A DNA stretch of 33,363 nt from CAYVUM01 sp964619055 (GTDB lineage: Bacteria > Pseudomonadota > Alphaproteobacteria > Rhodospirillales > Defluviicoccaceae), in assembly GCA_964619055.1 (NCBI GenBank), contig CAZUDB010000039.1, positions 1 to 33,363 of the forward strand, given 5' to 3'. Positions 16,685 through 25,137 of this stretch are shown one piece after another. The position numbers and the translations under genes were made by a program. Numbering within the stretch: position 1 is the stretch's first letter; every line of letters begins with the position of its first letter. The notes under the pieces were generated by a model, which was not told where the DNA came from, did not search any database, and worked only from the letters and a program-made list of their open reading frames with translations.

Positions 16685-17589
16685 TCCGCGCCGACGGCCG
16701 ATCCGGCAGGGCGCGCGGGGAGCAGGTAGGGGTCGCTCGGGTCATGTCGGCGGAAGTTTCCGGTCGCGATCCGGCGATTGTTGACCGCATAACAGTAAAC
16801 GCAGCCATGAGGACAGCTGTCGTAGGCGCCGATATCGCGCGAGGCCCAGCAGCCGCACTTCGGTCGATGCGCTTTTTGGGAGGCTTGAATCGGTATGCCG
16901 GCCACATCTGACAAACGATCGGCGTCAATGCAGCGCGCGGCGCCGATGCCTTCGCCGAGCAACTCTGGTTGTCCGCAGAGCGTTAACGTTATGCCGTGAT
17001 TGCGGGCGATCTGGGTCATGCGGACGAGCAACGCGACCTTTTCCGTTGTGCTCGGATCGTGCCACGAAAAGGAATGGCGGCGGGCGGCATCATCCAGGTT
17101 TCGCTTGGTCTTTCGGTATATTTGCGCAACGGATACGACCACTTCGTCCACTGAGCCCGCCACGCGGGCGCACAATCGCTCGAATGTGTGAGCATGCCAG
17201 TCGGGCGGCGTAATGTCGGAGAAGACGATTGGATCATAGCGCCAGACGGCGACCCGTTTGCCGAACATTGCCGCGAGTTGGCGGAATTGGTCGGCAACCC
17301 GACTTGGCGGTGGCGTCGACAGGTCCAGCGCTCTCGGGTATCCGGTCATCGTGAGTTGAACCACGAACGGACGGCGGGTTGCGGACAAGCCGGAAAGGAT
17401 CGGCACGAAGGGCTTGACGTGGCGGGTCCAGAACACGAATGCAGACGCGTGTTCCGGATCCAGCCGCACGCGCTTCGAAGGCCCACCATAGGGATTAGCA
17501 ACGTCAGCGAATCCGGCGGCTAAGCGTTTTCGAAACCAGTCAGCGTAGAAGGCCGGAATGTCGGTTCTGTAACTTGCTGAGATAATCAC
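16681..17589 (-). CDS. DUF1848-family protein with C-terminal CxxxCxxC cluster
   Basis: A 302-residue DUF1848 protein. It begins MIISASYRTDIPAFY, typical of the family, with FVFWTRHVKPF, VWRYDPIVFSD and a C-terminal cysteine region: Cys245 and Cys247 (CGC), then DIGAYDSCPHGCVYCYA with Cys259, Cys263 and Cys266. CxxxCxxC is the spacing of radical-SAM clusters, but here it lies near the C-terminus instead of in the first strand, as is usual for DUF1848. The YDP motif and TIM-barrel-like pattern suggest a distant relationship to spore-photoproduct-lyase-type proteins, but this is an inference. It is placed head-on between grpE and dnaK, and its TAA shares bases with the grpE TAG. Function is unknown. 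Confidence 0.85.
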   Translation of the reverse strand: MIISASYRTDIPAFYADWFRKRLAAGFADVANPYGGPSKRVRLDPEHASAFVFWTRHVKPFVPILSGLSATRRPFVVQLTMTGYPRALDLSTPPPSRVADQFRQLAAMFGKRVAVWRYDPIVFSDITPPDWHAHTFERLCARVAGSVDEVVVSVAQIYRKTKRNLDDAARRHSFSWHDPSTTEKVALLVRMTQIARNHGITLTLCGQPELLGEGIGAARCIDADRLSDVAGIPIQASQKAHRPKCGCWASRDIGAYDSCPHGCVYCYAVNNRRIATGNFRRHDPSDPYLLPARPAGSAVGAD

Positions 17590-17690
17590 GCTCTGGGTCT
17601 TTGCTGCGGGCGGTTCAGAGGTCGGACACAGGGCCGAAGCGCAGCCGATTCCGGCTTGATCGGTTTCGATTTACGCCAAGGGGCGGGCGG

Positions 17691-17720
17691 TTGCGGGGTC
17701 TGGGTCACCCGCATATATAA
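17691..17720 (+). promoter_or_regulatory. Candidate dnaK promoter
   Basis: TTGCGG (17691-17696) is followed after 17 bases by TATATA (17714-17719). The -10 side reads CCCGCATATATAA, close to the CCCCATNT type of heat-shock sigma-32 promoters, while the -35 is only a partial match to CTTGAAA. A sigma-32-dependent start here would leave a leader of about 130 bases before the dnaK ATG at 17859. No CIRCE is present. This is a pattern-based prediction. Confidence 0.45.
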
Positions 17721-17858
17721 CCGGCAACTCGTGGCGTCCGGACGCTTTTTTCATCCCCTGCACAGCGTCGAACGCTAACAGCACGTGTTCAGCACAGGGG
17801 ACCTCGCGAGGCGCTCGACGCTGAGGCCCGCGTGATCCGCCAGAAGATGAGGTGTAGC

Positions 17859-19799
17859 ATGAGCAAGGTAATCGGTATCGACCTCGGCACGACAAACTCC
17901 TGCGTCGCAGTTATGGATGGGCGCGACGCGCGGGTTATTGAAAATGCGGAAGGCGCGCGCACAACACCGTCGATGGTCGCATTTACAGATACAGGTGAAC
18001 GTCTCGTTGGCCAGCCCGCCAAGCGGCAAGCTGTGACCAATCCTGAGAACACGCTCTTCGCCATCAAACGCTTGATTGGCCGCCGTTTTAGCGATCCAAT
18101 CGTAGCCAAAGACAAGGATCTGGTGCCTTATCGGATCGTCGGGGCCGATAACGGTGACGCGTGGGTGGAAGCCCAGAGCAATAAGTATAGCCCGAGTCAG
18201 GTCAGCGCGTTTATCCTGCAGAAAATGAAGGAGACCGCTGAGAGCTTCCTTGGGGAAAGTGTGACCCAAGCGGTCATTACGGTTCCGGCCTACTTCAACG
18301 ACAGCCAACGGCAAGCGACAAAGGATGCGGGCAAGATCGCCGGCTTGGAAGTGCTGCGGATCATCAATGAGCCGACAGCGGCTGCGCTGGCTTATGGCAT
18401 GGAACGCAAGAAGGCCGGCACCATCGCGGTGTACGATCTCGGCGGCGGTACATTCGATATTTCAATCCTCGAAATCGGTGATGGTGTGTTCGAGGTGAAA
18501 TCGACGAATGGTGACACTTTCTTGGGCGGTGAAGATTTCGACAAGCGCATCCTTGATTACCTCGCCGATGAGTTCCGCAAGGATCAGGGTATCGATCTTC
18601 GCCAAGACCGGTTGGCGCTGCAACGTTTGAAAGAAGCTGCCGAGAAAGCCAAAATCGAGCTGTCCAGCTCGCTGCAGACGGAAGTCAATCTGCCGTTTAT
18701 TACGGCCGACGCCAGTGGGCCTAAGCACCTGAACATCAAGTTGTCGCGGGCCAAGCTGGAGGCGCTCGTCGAAGAGCTGGTCGAGCGGACCGTTGGACCG
18801 TGCCGCGCGGCGTTGAAGGACGCGGGGCTGAAGCCGAATGAAATTGATGAGATCATTCTGGTCGGTGGCCAGACCCGGATGCCAAAGGTGGTTGAGACCG
18901 TTAAGGCCTTCTTTGGGCGTGAGCCCAACAAGGGCGTAAACCCGGACGAGGTGGTTGCCGTCGGTGCCGCGATCCAGGGCGGCGTTCTTAAGGGCGAGGT
19001 CAAGGACGTCCTGCTTTTGGATGTTACGCCTCTCTCGCTGGGCATCGAGACCTTGGGGGGGGTATTCACTCGCTTGATCGAGCGGAACACGACAATCCCG
19101 ACTCGCAAGAGCCAGGTGTTTTCGACAGCGGAGGACGGGCAGAACGCGGTCACCATTCGTGTCCTCCAGGGCGAGCGTGAGATGGCCGCCGACAACAAGT
19201 TGCTCGGCCAGTTCGATCTCGTCGATATACCGTCGGCGCCCCGTGGCGTTCCGCAGATCGAGGTCACGTTCGACATCGATGCAAATGGCATTGTCAACGT
19301 CTCCGCTAAGGACAAGGCCACAAGCAAAGAGCAGAACATTCGCATTCAAGCGTCTGGCGGACTGTCCGACAGCGATATCGACCGCATGGTCAAGGATGCC
19401 GAAGAGCATGCGTCCGATGACAAGCGGCGCAAGGAGCTCGTCGAAGCACGCAACCATGCTGACGCCGTGATCCATTCCACGGAGAAAACGCTCGTCGACG
19501 TGGGTGATCAGGTGGCAGCTTCGGACAAGCAGACTATCGAGGCAGCCGTTGCTGAGCTCAAGACCGCCATGGCCGGCGAGGACGTCGAGGCGATCAAAGC
19601 CAAGACAAGCGCTGTCAGCGAGGCGGCCATGAAACTTGGCGAGGCGCTCTACAAGAACGCCCAGGCCAGTGCCGGTGGTTCAGGTGACACGCCAGAGGGT
19701 GGGCCGACCGCGGATGGTGCCGGTGGTTCGACGGACGAAAAAGTGGTCGACGCCGATTTCGAGGAAGTCGACCCGGAACGTGACAAGAGAGCGAGCTGA
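17859..19799 (+). CDS. dnaK: Molecular chaperone DnaK (Hsp70)
   Basis: The 646-residue ATP-dependent Hsp70. The N-terminus MSKVIGIDLGTTNSCVAVMDG carries phosphate loop 1, AVYDLGGGTFDISIL is phosphate 2, EIILVGGQTRMPKV is the adenosine motif, followed by the linker region KDVLLLDVTPLSLGIETLGG into the substrate-binding domain. The C-terminus has the Gly-rich disordered tail and VVDADFEEVD, followed by eight extra residues. The frame is open to 17832, but ATG 17859 matches the invariant start. It works with GrpE and DnaJ, both encoded nearby, although grpE is separated by the reverse-strand DUF1848 gene. Confidence 0.98.
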   Translation: MSKVIGIDLGTTNSCVAVMDGRDARVIENAEGARTTPSMVAFTDTGERLVGQPAKRQAVTNPENTLFAIKRLIGRRFSDPIVAKDKDLVPYRIVGADNGDAWVEAQSNKYSPSQVSAFILQKMKETAESFLGESVTQAVITVPAYFNDSQRQATKDAGKIAGLEVLRIINEPTAAALAYGMERKKAGTIAVYDLGGGTFDISILEIGDGVFEVKSTNGDTFLGGEDFDKRILDYLADEFRKDQGIDLRQDRLALQRLKEAAEKAKIELSSSLQTEVNLPFITADASGPKHLNIKLSRAKLEALVEELVERTVGPCRAALKDAGLKPNEIDEIILVGGQTRMPKVVETVKAFFGREPNKGVNPDEVVAVGAAIQGGVLKGEVKDVLLLDVTPLSLGIETLGGVFTRLIERNTTIPTRKSQVFSTAEDGQNAVTIRVLQGEREMAADNKLLGQFDLVDIPSAPRGVPQIEVTFDIDANGIVNVSAKDKATSKEQNIRIQASGGLSDSDIDRMVKDAEEHASDDKRRKELVEARNHADAVIHSTEKTLVDVGDQVAASDKQTIEAAVAELKTAMAGEDVEAIKAKTSAVSEAAMKLGEALYKNAQASAGGSGDTPEGGPTADGAGGSTDEKVVDADFEEVDPERDKRAS

Positions 19800-19867
19800 T
19801 TCCAGTCTTTTCTGGCTGCTTGTCCTGATGTCTGATGACTTGGAACCTGCCGTGAACGCGGCTCTGC

Positions 19868-19896
19868 CGCCGGCGCTCGATGATCGAGCGCCGGCG
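19868..19896. other. Perfect 14-bp hairpin between dnaK and dnaJ
   Basis: CGCCGGCGCTCGAT (19868-19881) and ATCGAGCGCCGGCG (19883-19896) form a perfect 14-bp inverted repeat around a single central base, so in RNA the loop would open to three to five bases. It lies 68 bases after the dnaK stop and 25 before the dnaJ start. There is no U tract after it, so it is a poor intrinsic terminator; mRNA stabilisation, a processing site or partial attenuation that sets the DnaK:DnaJ ratio are possible. The short frame that starts inside it (19880) is rejected as the dnaJ start. Confidence 0.75.
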
Positions 19897-19921
19897 ATCT
19901 GGCATGTTTGAGCGGTCCGCC

Positions 19922-21043
19922 ATGGCAAGAGAAGATTACTATCAAGTTTTGGGTGTCGAGCGAGATGCGGGTGGCGAGGCCATCAAAAAGGCTTACCGTA
20001 AGCTTGCCATGCAGTATCACCCGGATCGCAACCCGGGCAACGTCGAAGCCGAGCGCCGCTTCAAGGAAATCAACGAAGCTTACGATGTTCTGAAGGATAG
20101 CCAACGACGAGCCGCGTACGATCGCTTCGGCCATGCGGCTTTCGAGGGCGGTTCCGGTGGTGCGGGTGCCGGCGGCTTTGGCGCCGGGTTTGCCGACATC
20201 TTTGAGGAGATGTTCGGCGATTTTATGAACCAGCGTGGTGGCGGGCGGCGAAGCCGAGGGGCCGACCTTCGCTACAACCTGGAGATTTCGCTGGAGGATG
20301 CCTTCGCTGGGAAGAAGGCAACGCTGCGAGTCCCGACGACCGTGCTTTGTGAAGCCTGTGACGGATCGGGCGCGGCTGCGGGAAGCGGGCCATCGACCTG
20401 TCAAACCTGTCGGGGGACGGGGCGGGTTCGGACTCAATCCGGCTTCTTCACGGTCGAACGCACCTGTCCCACATGCGGCGGCAGTGGACAGGTCATCACG
20501 GATCCGTGCCGATCCTGCGGCGGGTCCGGGCGCGTCCAAAAAGAAAAAACTCTGCAAGTTACGATTCCCGCGGGCGTCGAAGATGGTACCCGTATTCGGC
20601 TTTCCGGAGAGGGTGAAGCGGGATTGCGGAATTCTCCGCCTGGAGATTTGTACATTTTTGTCAGTGTTTCGCCACACCGCTTATTTGTTCGTGATGGTGC
20701 TAACATATATTGCCGCATGCCTATCCCCATGACGACGGCAGCGCTTGGCGGGTCGGTGGAGGTGCCCACGTTGGAGGGAGTTCGAGCGCGGATCTCGATC
20801 CCCTCAGGAACGCAGACGGGCCGACAGTTCCGCTTGCGCGGCAAGGGTATGCCGGTGCTTCGGTCCCAGTCACACGGTGACATGTTCGTAGAAGCCTTCG
20901 TCGAAACGCCCGTGAACCTGACAGAACGGCAAAAAGTGTTGTTGCAGGAGTTTCAGGACGGTTGCAGCAACGAGACGCACAGCCCGGAATCCCACGGCTT
21001 TTTTGCCAAGGTGAGGGAATTTTGGGACGATCTAACCGAGTAG
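19922..21043 (+). CDS. dnaJ: Chaperone protein DnaJ (Hsp40)
   Basis: A full-length type I J-protein of 373 residues. The J domain has the invariant HPD at 33-35, followed by a Gly/Phe-rich segment (about 75-108). The zinc-binding domain has four CxxCxGxG repeats starting near residues 143, 160, 182 and 196 (CEACDGSG, CQTCRGTG, CPTCGGSG, CRSCGGSG). The C-terminal substrate domains follow, with GDLYIFVSV and GRQFRLRGKGMP. ATG 19922 (MAREDYYQVLGV) matches the family start; an upstream in-frame ATG at 19880 lies in the hairpin and is rejected. It stimulates DnaK ATPase activity. Confidence 0.97.
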   Translation: MAREDYYQVLGVERDAGGEAIKKAYRKLAMQYHPDRNPGNVEAERRFKEINEAYDVLKDSQRRAAYDRFGHAAFEGGSGGAGAGGFGAGFADIFEEMFGDFMNQRGGGRRSRGADLRYNLEISLEDAFAGKKATLRVPTTVLCEACDGSGAAAGSGPSTCQTCRGTGRVRTQSGFFTVERTCPTCGGSGQVITDPCRSCGGSGRVQKEKTLQVTIPAGVEDGTRIRLSGEGEAGLRNSPPGDLYIFVSVSPHRLFVRDGANIYCRMPIPMTTAALGGSVEVPTLEGVRARISIPSGTQTGRQFRLRGKGMPVLRSQSHGDMFVEAFVETPVNLTERQKVLLQEFQDGCSNETHSPESHGFFAKVREFWDDLTE

Positions 21044-21175
21044 CGTACGGCCCGCACACGATCGAGAATGATCTTGAGCGCCACTGCGCTTCTATCATTT
21101 GCTGACACATTAGTCGGTTAGGGACGAGCGCAGCAAAGTCGATGCGTCGGCGTTTCTGCCTCATGCGTCGTTTCT

Positions 21176-21193
21176 AGGGGAGTTCGTGAGATC
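21176..21193 (+). promoter_or_regulatory. dapB ribosome-binding site and non-canonical start
   Basis: AGGGGAG (21176-21182) is a strong Shine-Dalgarno sequence. Eight bases later is ATC (21191-21193), exactly where the DapB family starts; the nearest canonical codon, GTG at 21186, is in a different frame. This site decides the dapB start discussed for the gene. Confidence 0.55.
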
Positions 21194-21994
21194 AAGATCG
21201 GAATTACCGGGTGCGCCGGCCGGATGGGCCGGATGCTCATCGAGACTGTTTTGAGCACCGATGGTGCGATCGTTGCCGGCGGCACCGAACGTGCCGGCCA
21301 GAGGGACGTAGGATCCGATTTGGGCACGTTGGTGGGACGGCCAGCCGTCGGGGAGGTGGTCTCAACCGATCCTGCGGCGCTGTTCGACGCGGCCGACGTG
21401 GTGATCGACTTTACGACTCCCGACGCGATTGCTACGCATGCCGAGCTGGCCGTGCGTCATCGTACGGCCCTCGTCGTCGGCACCACTGGGCTTACCCGGG
21501 AACACGCGGACATCCTGGCTGATGCCGCCTGCACCACACCAATTGTGCAGGCGGCCAACATGAGCGTGGGAATCAACCTATTGCTCGGATTGACCCGTCG
21601 CGTGGCGGCCCTGCTCGGGGACGACTACGACATCGAAATCGTGGAGATGCACCATCGCCACAAGGTGGACGCGCCCTCAGGCACCGCCCTAGCTCTGGGC
21701 CGAGCGGCAGCCGATGGCTGCGGTGCGGACATTGACGCCGTGAGCCGGAGAAGTCGCGATGGTTTGATCGGCGCCCGCCCACGGGGCGAAATCGGCTTTG
21801 CCACATTGCGCGGCGGTGATGTTGTGGGCGACCACACGGTTGTCTTTGCCGGCGATGGCGAGCGTCTCGAACTGACGCATCGTGCGTCAGCGCGCACTGT
21901 GTTTGCGCGTGGCGCCGTGCGAGCGGCGCTATGGACGAAGGGGCGTCAGCCGCACCTCTATGGCATGCAGGAAGTGTTGGGTCTGGAGATCTGA
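21191..21994 (+). CDS. dapB: 4-Hydroxy-tetrahydrodipicolinate reductase
   Basis: DapB reduces 4-hydroxy-tetrahydrodipicolinate with NAD(P)H on the lysine and meso-diaminopimelate pathway. The Rossmann loop GITGCAGRMG, the active-site region EMHHRHKVDAPSGTAL and the closing VLGLEI are clear. The start is abnormal. The first ATG in frame (21224) lies inside the Rossmann loop and would remove the cofactor-binding glycines; the frame is open back to a stop at 21119 but contains no ATG, GTG or TTG before 21224. ATC 21191, eight bases after AGGGGAG, gives the canonical 267-residue protein (I/M-KIGITGCAGRMG). Alternatively a missing base after GTG 21186 (GTG AGA ATC) would restore a normal start. 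The product identity is secure. Confidence 0.88.
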   Translation: MKIGITGCAGRMGRMLIETVLSTDGAIVAGGTERAGQRDVGSDLGTLVGRPAVGEVVSTDPAALFDAADVVIDFTTPDAIATHAELAVRHRTALVVGTTGLTREHADILADAACTTPIVQAANMSVGINLLLGLTRRVAALLGDDYDIEIVEMHHRHKVDAPSGTALALGRAAADGCGADIDAVSRRSRDGLIGARPRGEIGFATLRGGDVVGDHTVVFAGDGERLELTHRASARTVFARGAVRAALWTKGRQPHLYGMQEVLGLEI

Positions 21995-22474
21995 TTATCG
22001 TGTTAGCCGGCCCAGTTCGCGGCGGAGCGTCTGTGCAAGGTGGAGTCGTTCCTCCGGCAGCAGAAAACTCGCAATGATCAGCGATCGACCGTGGGATCGC
22101 AACTCCAAGGGGCTCCGACGGGTAGGCGGATCGTCGATGTTGACCTGGAGCCAGAATGGCTGGAACGATACGTCGACCTGTTGACCCCAATGGCTGACTT
22201 TGCGAACCGTGAGCGCGCTGGAAGTAAGGTTGATAGCCTCGTAGGCGTTGCCATGCCGCTGGCACAAGCGAAAAGCTCCCCACAAGAGGAGCAACTCAAG
22301 GCCGAGGAAGGGCAAAACGGGCCACGCGCCGGCCAAGACAAAACCAAAGCCGACGACAAACAGCACGCTACCCACGAACAGGATAACATTCCTGAGAAGC
22401 CGAGGTGATGCGCTGCGGTGTGGCCGCAGAATCGCTCCGAATAAAACCCTGGTGTCCGTGCGTTTTTCCGTCAC
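21995..22474 (-). CDS. DUF2244 membrane protein
   Basis: A 159-residue protein of the DUF2244 family, widespread in alphaproteobacteria. It begins with LFGAILRPHRSASPRLLRNV, followed by two adjacent membrane segments (about residues 28-46 and 48-64), then a soluble domain with GNAYEAINLTSSALTVRKV and a conserved LLPEERLHLAQTLRREL end. Function is unknown. The start is GTG (22474) without a strong Shine-Dalgarno sequence. Its stop codon abuts the dapB stop directly, with no bases between the convergent genes. It is divergent from nth. Confidence 0.8.
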   Translation of the reverse strand: MTEKRTDTRVLFGAILRPHRSASPRLLRNVILFVGSVLFVVGFGFVLAGAWPVLPFLGLELLLLWGAFRLCQRHGNAYEAINLTSSALTVRKVSHWGQQVDVSFQPFWLQVNIDDPPTRRSPLELRSHGRSLIIASFLLPEERLHLAQTLRRELGRLTR

Positions 22475-22632
22475 CTAATCTCGGTTCCATAAATGTTGCG
22501 CCGCGCCGCAGCGCAATCGCGATGCATTAGCATTTGATCATATCACCGCACCGAGTAAAGTCCAATGTGCCCGTTTGTTTCCGTCCCAACGCCATGTACC
22601 GTTCAACCCCTTAGTCACGCACCGATTTCCCC

Positions 22633-23292
22633 ATGGATCCCTCCCGCATCGACGCCTTTTACGCTCGGCTTGCGTCGGATCTGCCCGATCCTAAGACCGA
22701 GCTTTCCTACGTTGATCCCTACACGCTTCTGGTGGCGGTGGTGTTGTCGGCCCAAGCCACGGATGTTTCCGTAAATAAAGCCACGGCGAAGTTGTTCGCG
22801 GTGGCCAGAACGCCGCGGGACATGGTTGCCCTCGGCGAGGCACGGTTGCGCGATTTCATCAAGACAATTGGCCTGTTTAATTCCAAAGCCAAGAACGTCA
22901 TTGCACTTAGCCAATTGCTCATCGAACGTCACGGCGGTGTGGTGCCCGCGGATCGTGAGGCCTTGGAGGCGTTGCCCGGTGTTGGTCGGAAGACCGCAAG
23001 CGTGGTACTTGCCGAAGCGTTTGGTGAGCCCACGATCGCCGTTGACACCCACGTCTTCCGTGTTGCCAACAGAACGGGTCTGGCGCCCGGCAAAACGGCT
23101 CAAGCCGTAGAAGCTGCATTGCTTAACGTGACGCCATCACATTGGCGGCGCGGTGCTCATCACTGGCTGATCCTGCATGGTCGATACACGTGCAAGGCAC
23201 GCAAACCAGAATGCGCAACCTGCTCCGTGTTTGACCTTTGCGACTGGGACCAAAAACCCGTCCAGCCAGGGAATGCAAAAGGGCCGATCTGA
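22633..23292 (+). CDS. nth: Endonuclease III (base-excision DNA glycosylase)
   Basis: A bifunctional glycosylase/AP lyase that removes oxidised pyrimidines. The helix-hairpin-helix is LPGVGRKTA, with catalytic Lys120 in GRKTA and Asp138 in VDTHVFRV. The [4Fe-4S] cluster motif C-x6-C-x2-C-x5-C is complete (Cys187, Cys194, Cys197, Cys203). At 219 residues it has family length. It is convergent with the bactofilin gene. Confidence 0.96.
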   Translation: MDPSRIDAFYARLASDLPDPKTELSYVDPYTLLVAVVLSAQATDVSVNKATAKLFAVARTPRDMVALGEARLRDFIKTIGLFNSKAKNVIALSQLLIERHGGVVPADREALEALPGVGRKTASVVLAEAFGEPTIAVDTHVFRVANRTGLAPGKTAQAVEAALLNVTPSHWRRGAHHWLILHGRYTCKARKPECATCSVFDLCDWDQKPVQPGNAKGPI

Positions 23293-23343
23293 TCCGAAGA
23301 GAACCTGTCGTCCCGCCAGGGCCTTCGTGTCAGGAGCCTGTGA

Positions 23344-24147
23344 TCACGAGGTTTCCGAGGTCCCGGACGCTTGGGCTTGGGCCTGGTCCGAAGCACGCTC
23401 CGGCGATGACATTGCTGCGGGTGTGCGCATGGCCGGTGGTTGCGGACGTTCCGCGGCGGCCGGCGTGCGAGCCAAGGCCGCCTGCGGTGGAGCCTTTGGA
23501 TGTGTGGCGGCGGCTGCTGGGCGCTCCGGCAAGGTGGTAACGCGGTTCGCGGAGCCCGCATCGCCTGCTTCCTGGGGAGCGATCATGCTTACGTCTCCCT
23601 GAAGTTCGCCACCGGCCTCCACGATGATGTTGCCGTAGCGGACGGTACCAGAGATTCGACCTCCGGATCGAATGGTCAGGCGGCTGCGCGCCGTCAACTG
23701 GCCCTCAAAATCACCGGCGATGTCCGCCTCACGCACATCAACGATACCGTGAAATGAAGCCCCCGAGGCGACGCGGATTTCTTTGGCGTCCGTTCTTGAA
23801 AGCTCGACGCGACCTTCGACCACAAGAACGTCGCAGGACGTGACTTCGCCCTTGAGGCAGATATCCCGGCCAACAATGAGCTTGCGTTCTTCGGTGGGTT
23901 GCTCAGCGCCGCACTTTCCACTGTTGCTCCCGCGCCCAGGCAGCGGTGGCGCGGCCGGTGCGCTGCGCCGGGGGTCCGCCGGCATGCCGGGAATGTTGGC
24001 CGCAAGCGACGGCGCCGCCGGTTCGGCTGCCATCGGTACCCGACGCGGCGTGGCCCGCGTCAACAAGGCATCAAGCTCATCGGCTGAAGCCGAAGTCTGC
24101 GGTGTCGCATGTTCGGATTGCGGACCGTCTTTCTTCCGTTTGAACAT
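23344..24147 (-). CDS. Bactofilin (polymer-forming cytoskeletal protein)
   Basis: A 267-residue bactofilin. A central right-handed beta-helix domain runs about residues 88-195 (KLIVGRDICLKGEVTSCDVLVVEGRVE-type rungs through SGTVRYGNIIVEAGGELQGDV), flanked by long Pro/Ala-rich disordered tails. These proteins polymerise without nucleotide into membrane-associated filaments involved in cell shape or envelope placement. The N-terminal MFKRKK is a plausible membrane-contact segment. It is 56 bases downstream of the EI24/CysZ-like gene in the same direction, so the two may be co-transcribed. Confidence 0.9.
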   Translation of the reverse strand: MFKRKKDGPQSEHATPQTSASADELDALLTRATPRRVPMAAEPAAPSLAANIPGMPADPRRSAPAAPPLPGRGSNSGKCGAEQPTEERKLIVGRDICLKGEVTSCDVLVVEGRVELSRTDAKEIRVASGASFHGIVDVREADIAGDFEGQLTARSRLTIRSGGRISGTVRYGNIIVEAGGELQGDVSMIAPQEAGDAGSANRVTTLPERPAAAATHPKAPPQAALARTPAAAERPQPPAMRTPAAMSSPERASDQAQAQASGTSETS

Positions 24148-24203
24148 GATTTCAGGCCTTTCTGGGTCTGATCGTAGGCTTCACTCGGCGCAGCATCGCC
24201 AAA

Positions 24204-24896
24204 CTAAGTCCGCACGTTCCAAGCCTGGAACAGGTGCACCATGGCCGCCGTGCCGACAATCGGCGCCAAGAGATTCACCACCGGCACGACCAACAAGAAA
24301 GCCAAAACAAGACCGGCAGTAAATACGCCGATGCGATGGGATCGGCGCAACGAACGGACCTGAGTAGGTGCGAGGCGGCGCGCGGCCACGAGTTCAAAAT
24401 ACTCCCTTCCGAGAAGATAGCCGTTCACCGAATACGCGACAAAAGGGAAGAGTGGAGTGAACGGCGGGATCAGAAAGAACAAGGTCATAATGTTCAACAA
24501 AACCAGTATGATGAGGAACTTTAGGCCCTCCAGGATCGCCTCGATTACAGGCGTTTCGCGCGCTGGTGGAAGCCCTGGATAGTGCCGTGATTCGACGGCT
24601 TGGGCCACCCGTTCCAGGAACAGCCCGATGAAGGCACTGACCACGGCTGGAAAAAGAAACAAGCTCAGAACGAACGCACCGGCCCCGCCGAGGATGTCCA
24701 GGATGGTATCCAGCCAGCCCTGCTCAAAGACTTGAAGATAATCCAGCCCGAAACCGACGGCGGTCCACAACACGATGAAAACCACCACGGACAGCGTAAG
24801 CCCAAGCCAGAGCACACTGCGTGTCCTGGGGTCGCTCAGTTGGTCGAATGCCTTTGCAAATGCACTGAACACGGCTTGGACATCTCCTTGGTCCAT
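24204..24896 (-). CDS. EI24/CysZ-like integral membrane protein
   Basis: A 230-residue polytopic membrane protein of the EI24 domain family, which includes the sulfate permease CysZ. Hydrophobic segments lie around residues 29-48, 66-90, 125-150 and 195-220, with the family stretch FVAYSVNGYLLGREYFELVAARR. Sulfate transport is not established for the alphaproteobacterial branch and there are no cysteine-pathway genes here, so I give no symbol. The frame continues upstream to 24983, but ATG 24896 (MDQGDVQAVFSAFAKAF) matches the family N-terminus. It is divergent from the adenosine kinase gene. Confidence 0.82.
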   Translation of the reverse strand: MDQGDVQAVFSAFAKAFDQLSDPRTRSVLWLGLTLSVVVFIVLWTAVGFGLDYLQVFEQGWLDTILDILGGAGAFVLSLFLFPAVVSAFIGLFLERVAQAVESRHYPGLPPARETPVIEAILEGLKFLIILVLLNIMTLFFLIPPFTPLFPFVAYSVNGYLLGREYFELVAARRLAPTQVRSLRRSHRIGVFTAGLVLAFLLVVPVVNLLAPIVGTAAMVHLFQAWNVRT

Positions 24897-25137
24897 GGGT
24901 CGAAGGGAGGATGTGGACCGGCAGCACGCCATGCCGGTCGCGCGGGTCCCGCTCCCCATACTCGAAGCGGTGCTGATGCTCAAACGCTCCGTGACCTGCC
25001 AATGGTGATGGCGACAGCTTTCTTGCCTGCCCTCCCGCCGTCAGTCGGATATACTCCATCACCACCGCAGGCCCGCCACTCGCGACCGACCTCACGCCGG
25101 CGCGAACTCCCATAAGGAATAAGGACACGTCTTGCCG

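Noticed and set aside
18462..19475. 337-codon reverse frame inside dnaK
   Set aside because: Antisense shadow of DnaK, a well-known artefact in G+C-rich dnaK genes.
19880..19921. Upstream ATG adding 14 residues to DnaJ
   Set aside because: It lies within the intergenic hairpin and the DnaJ family begins at MAREDYYQVLGV (19922).
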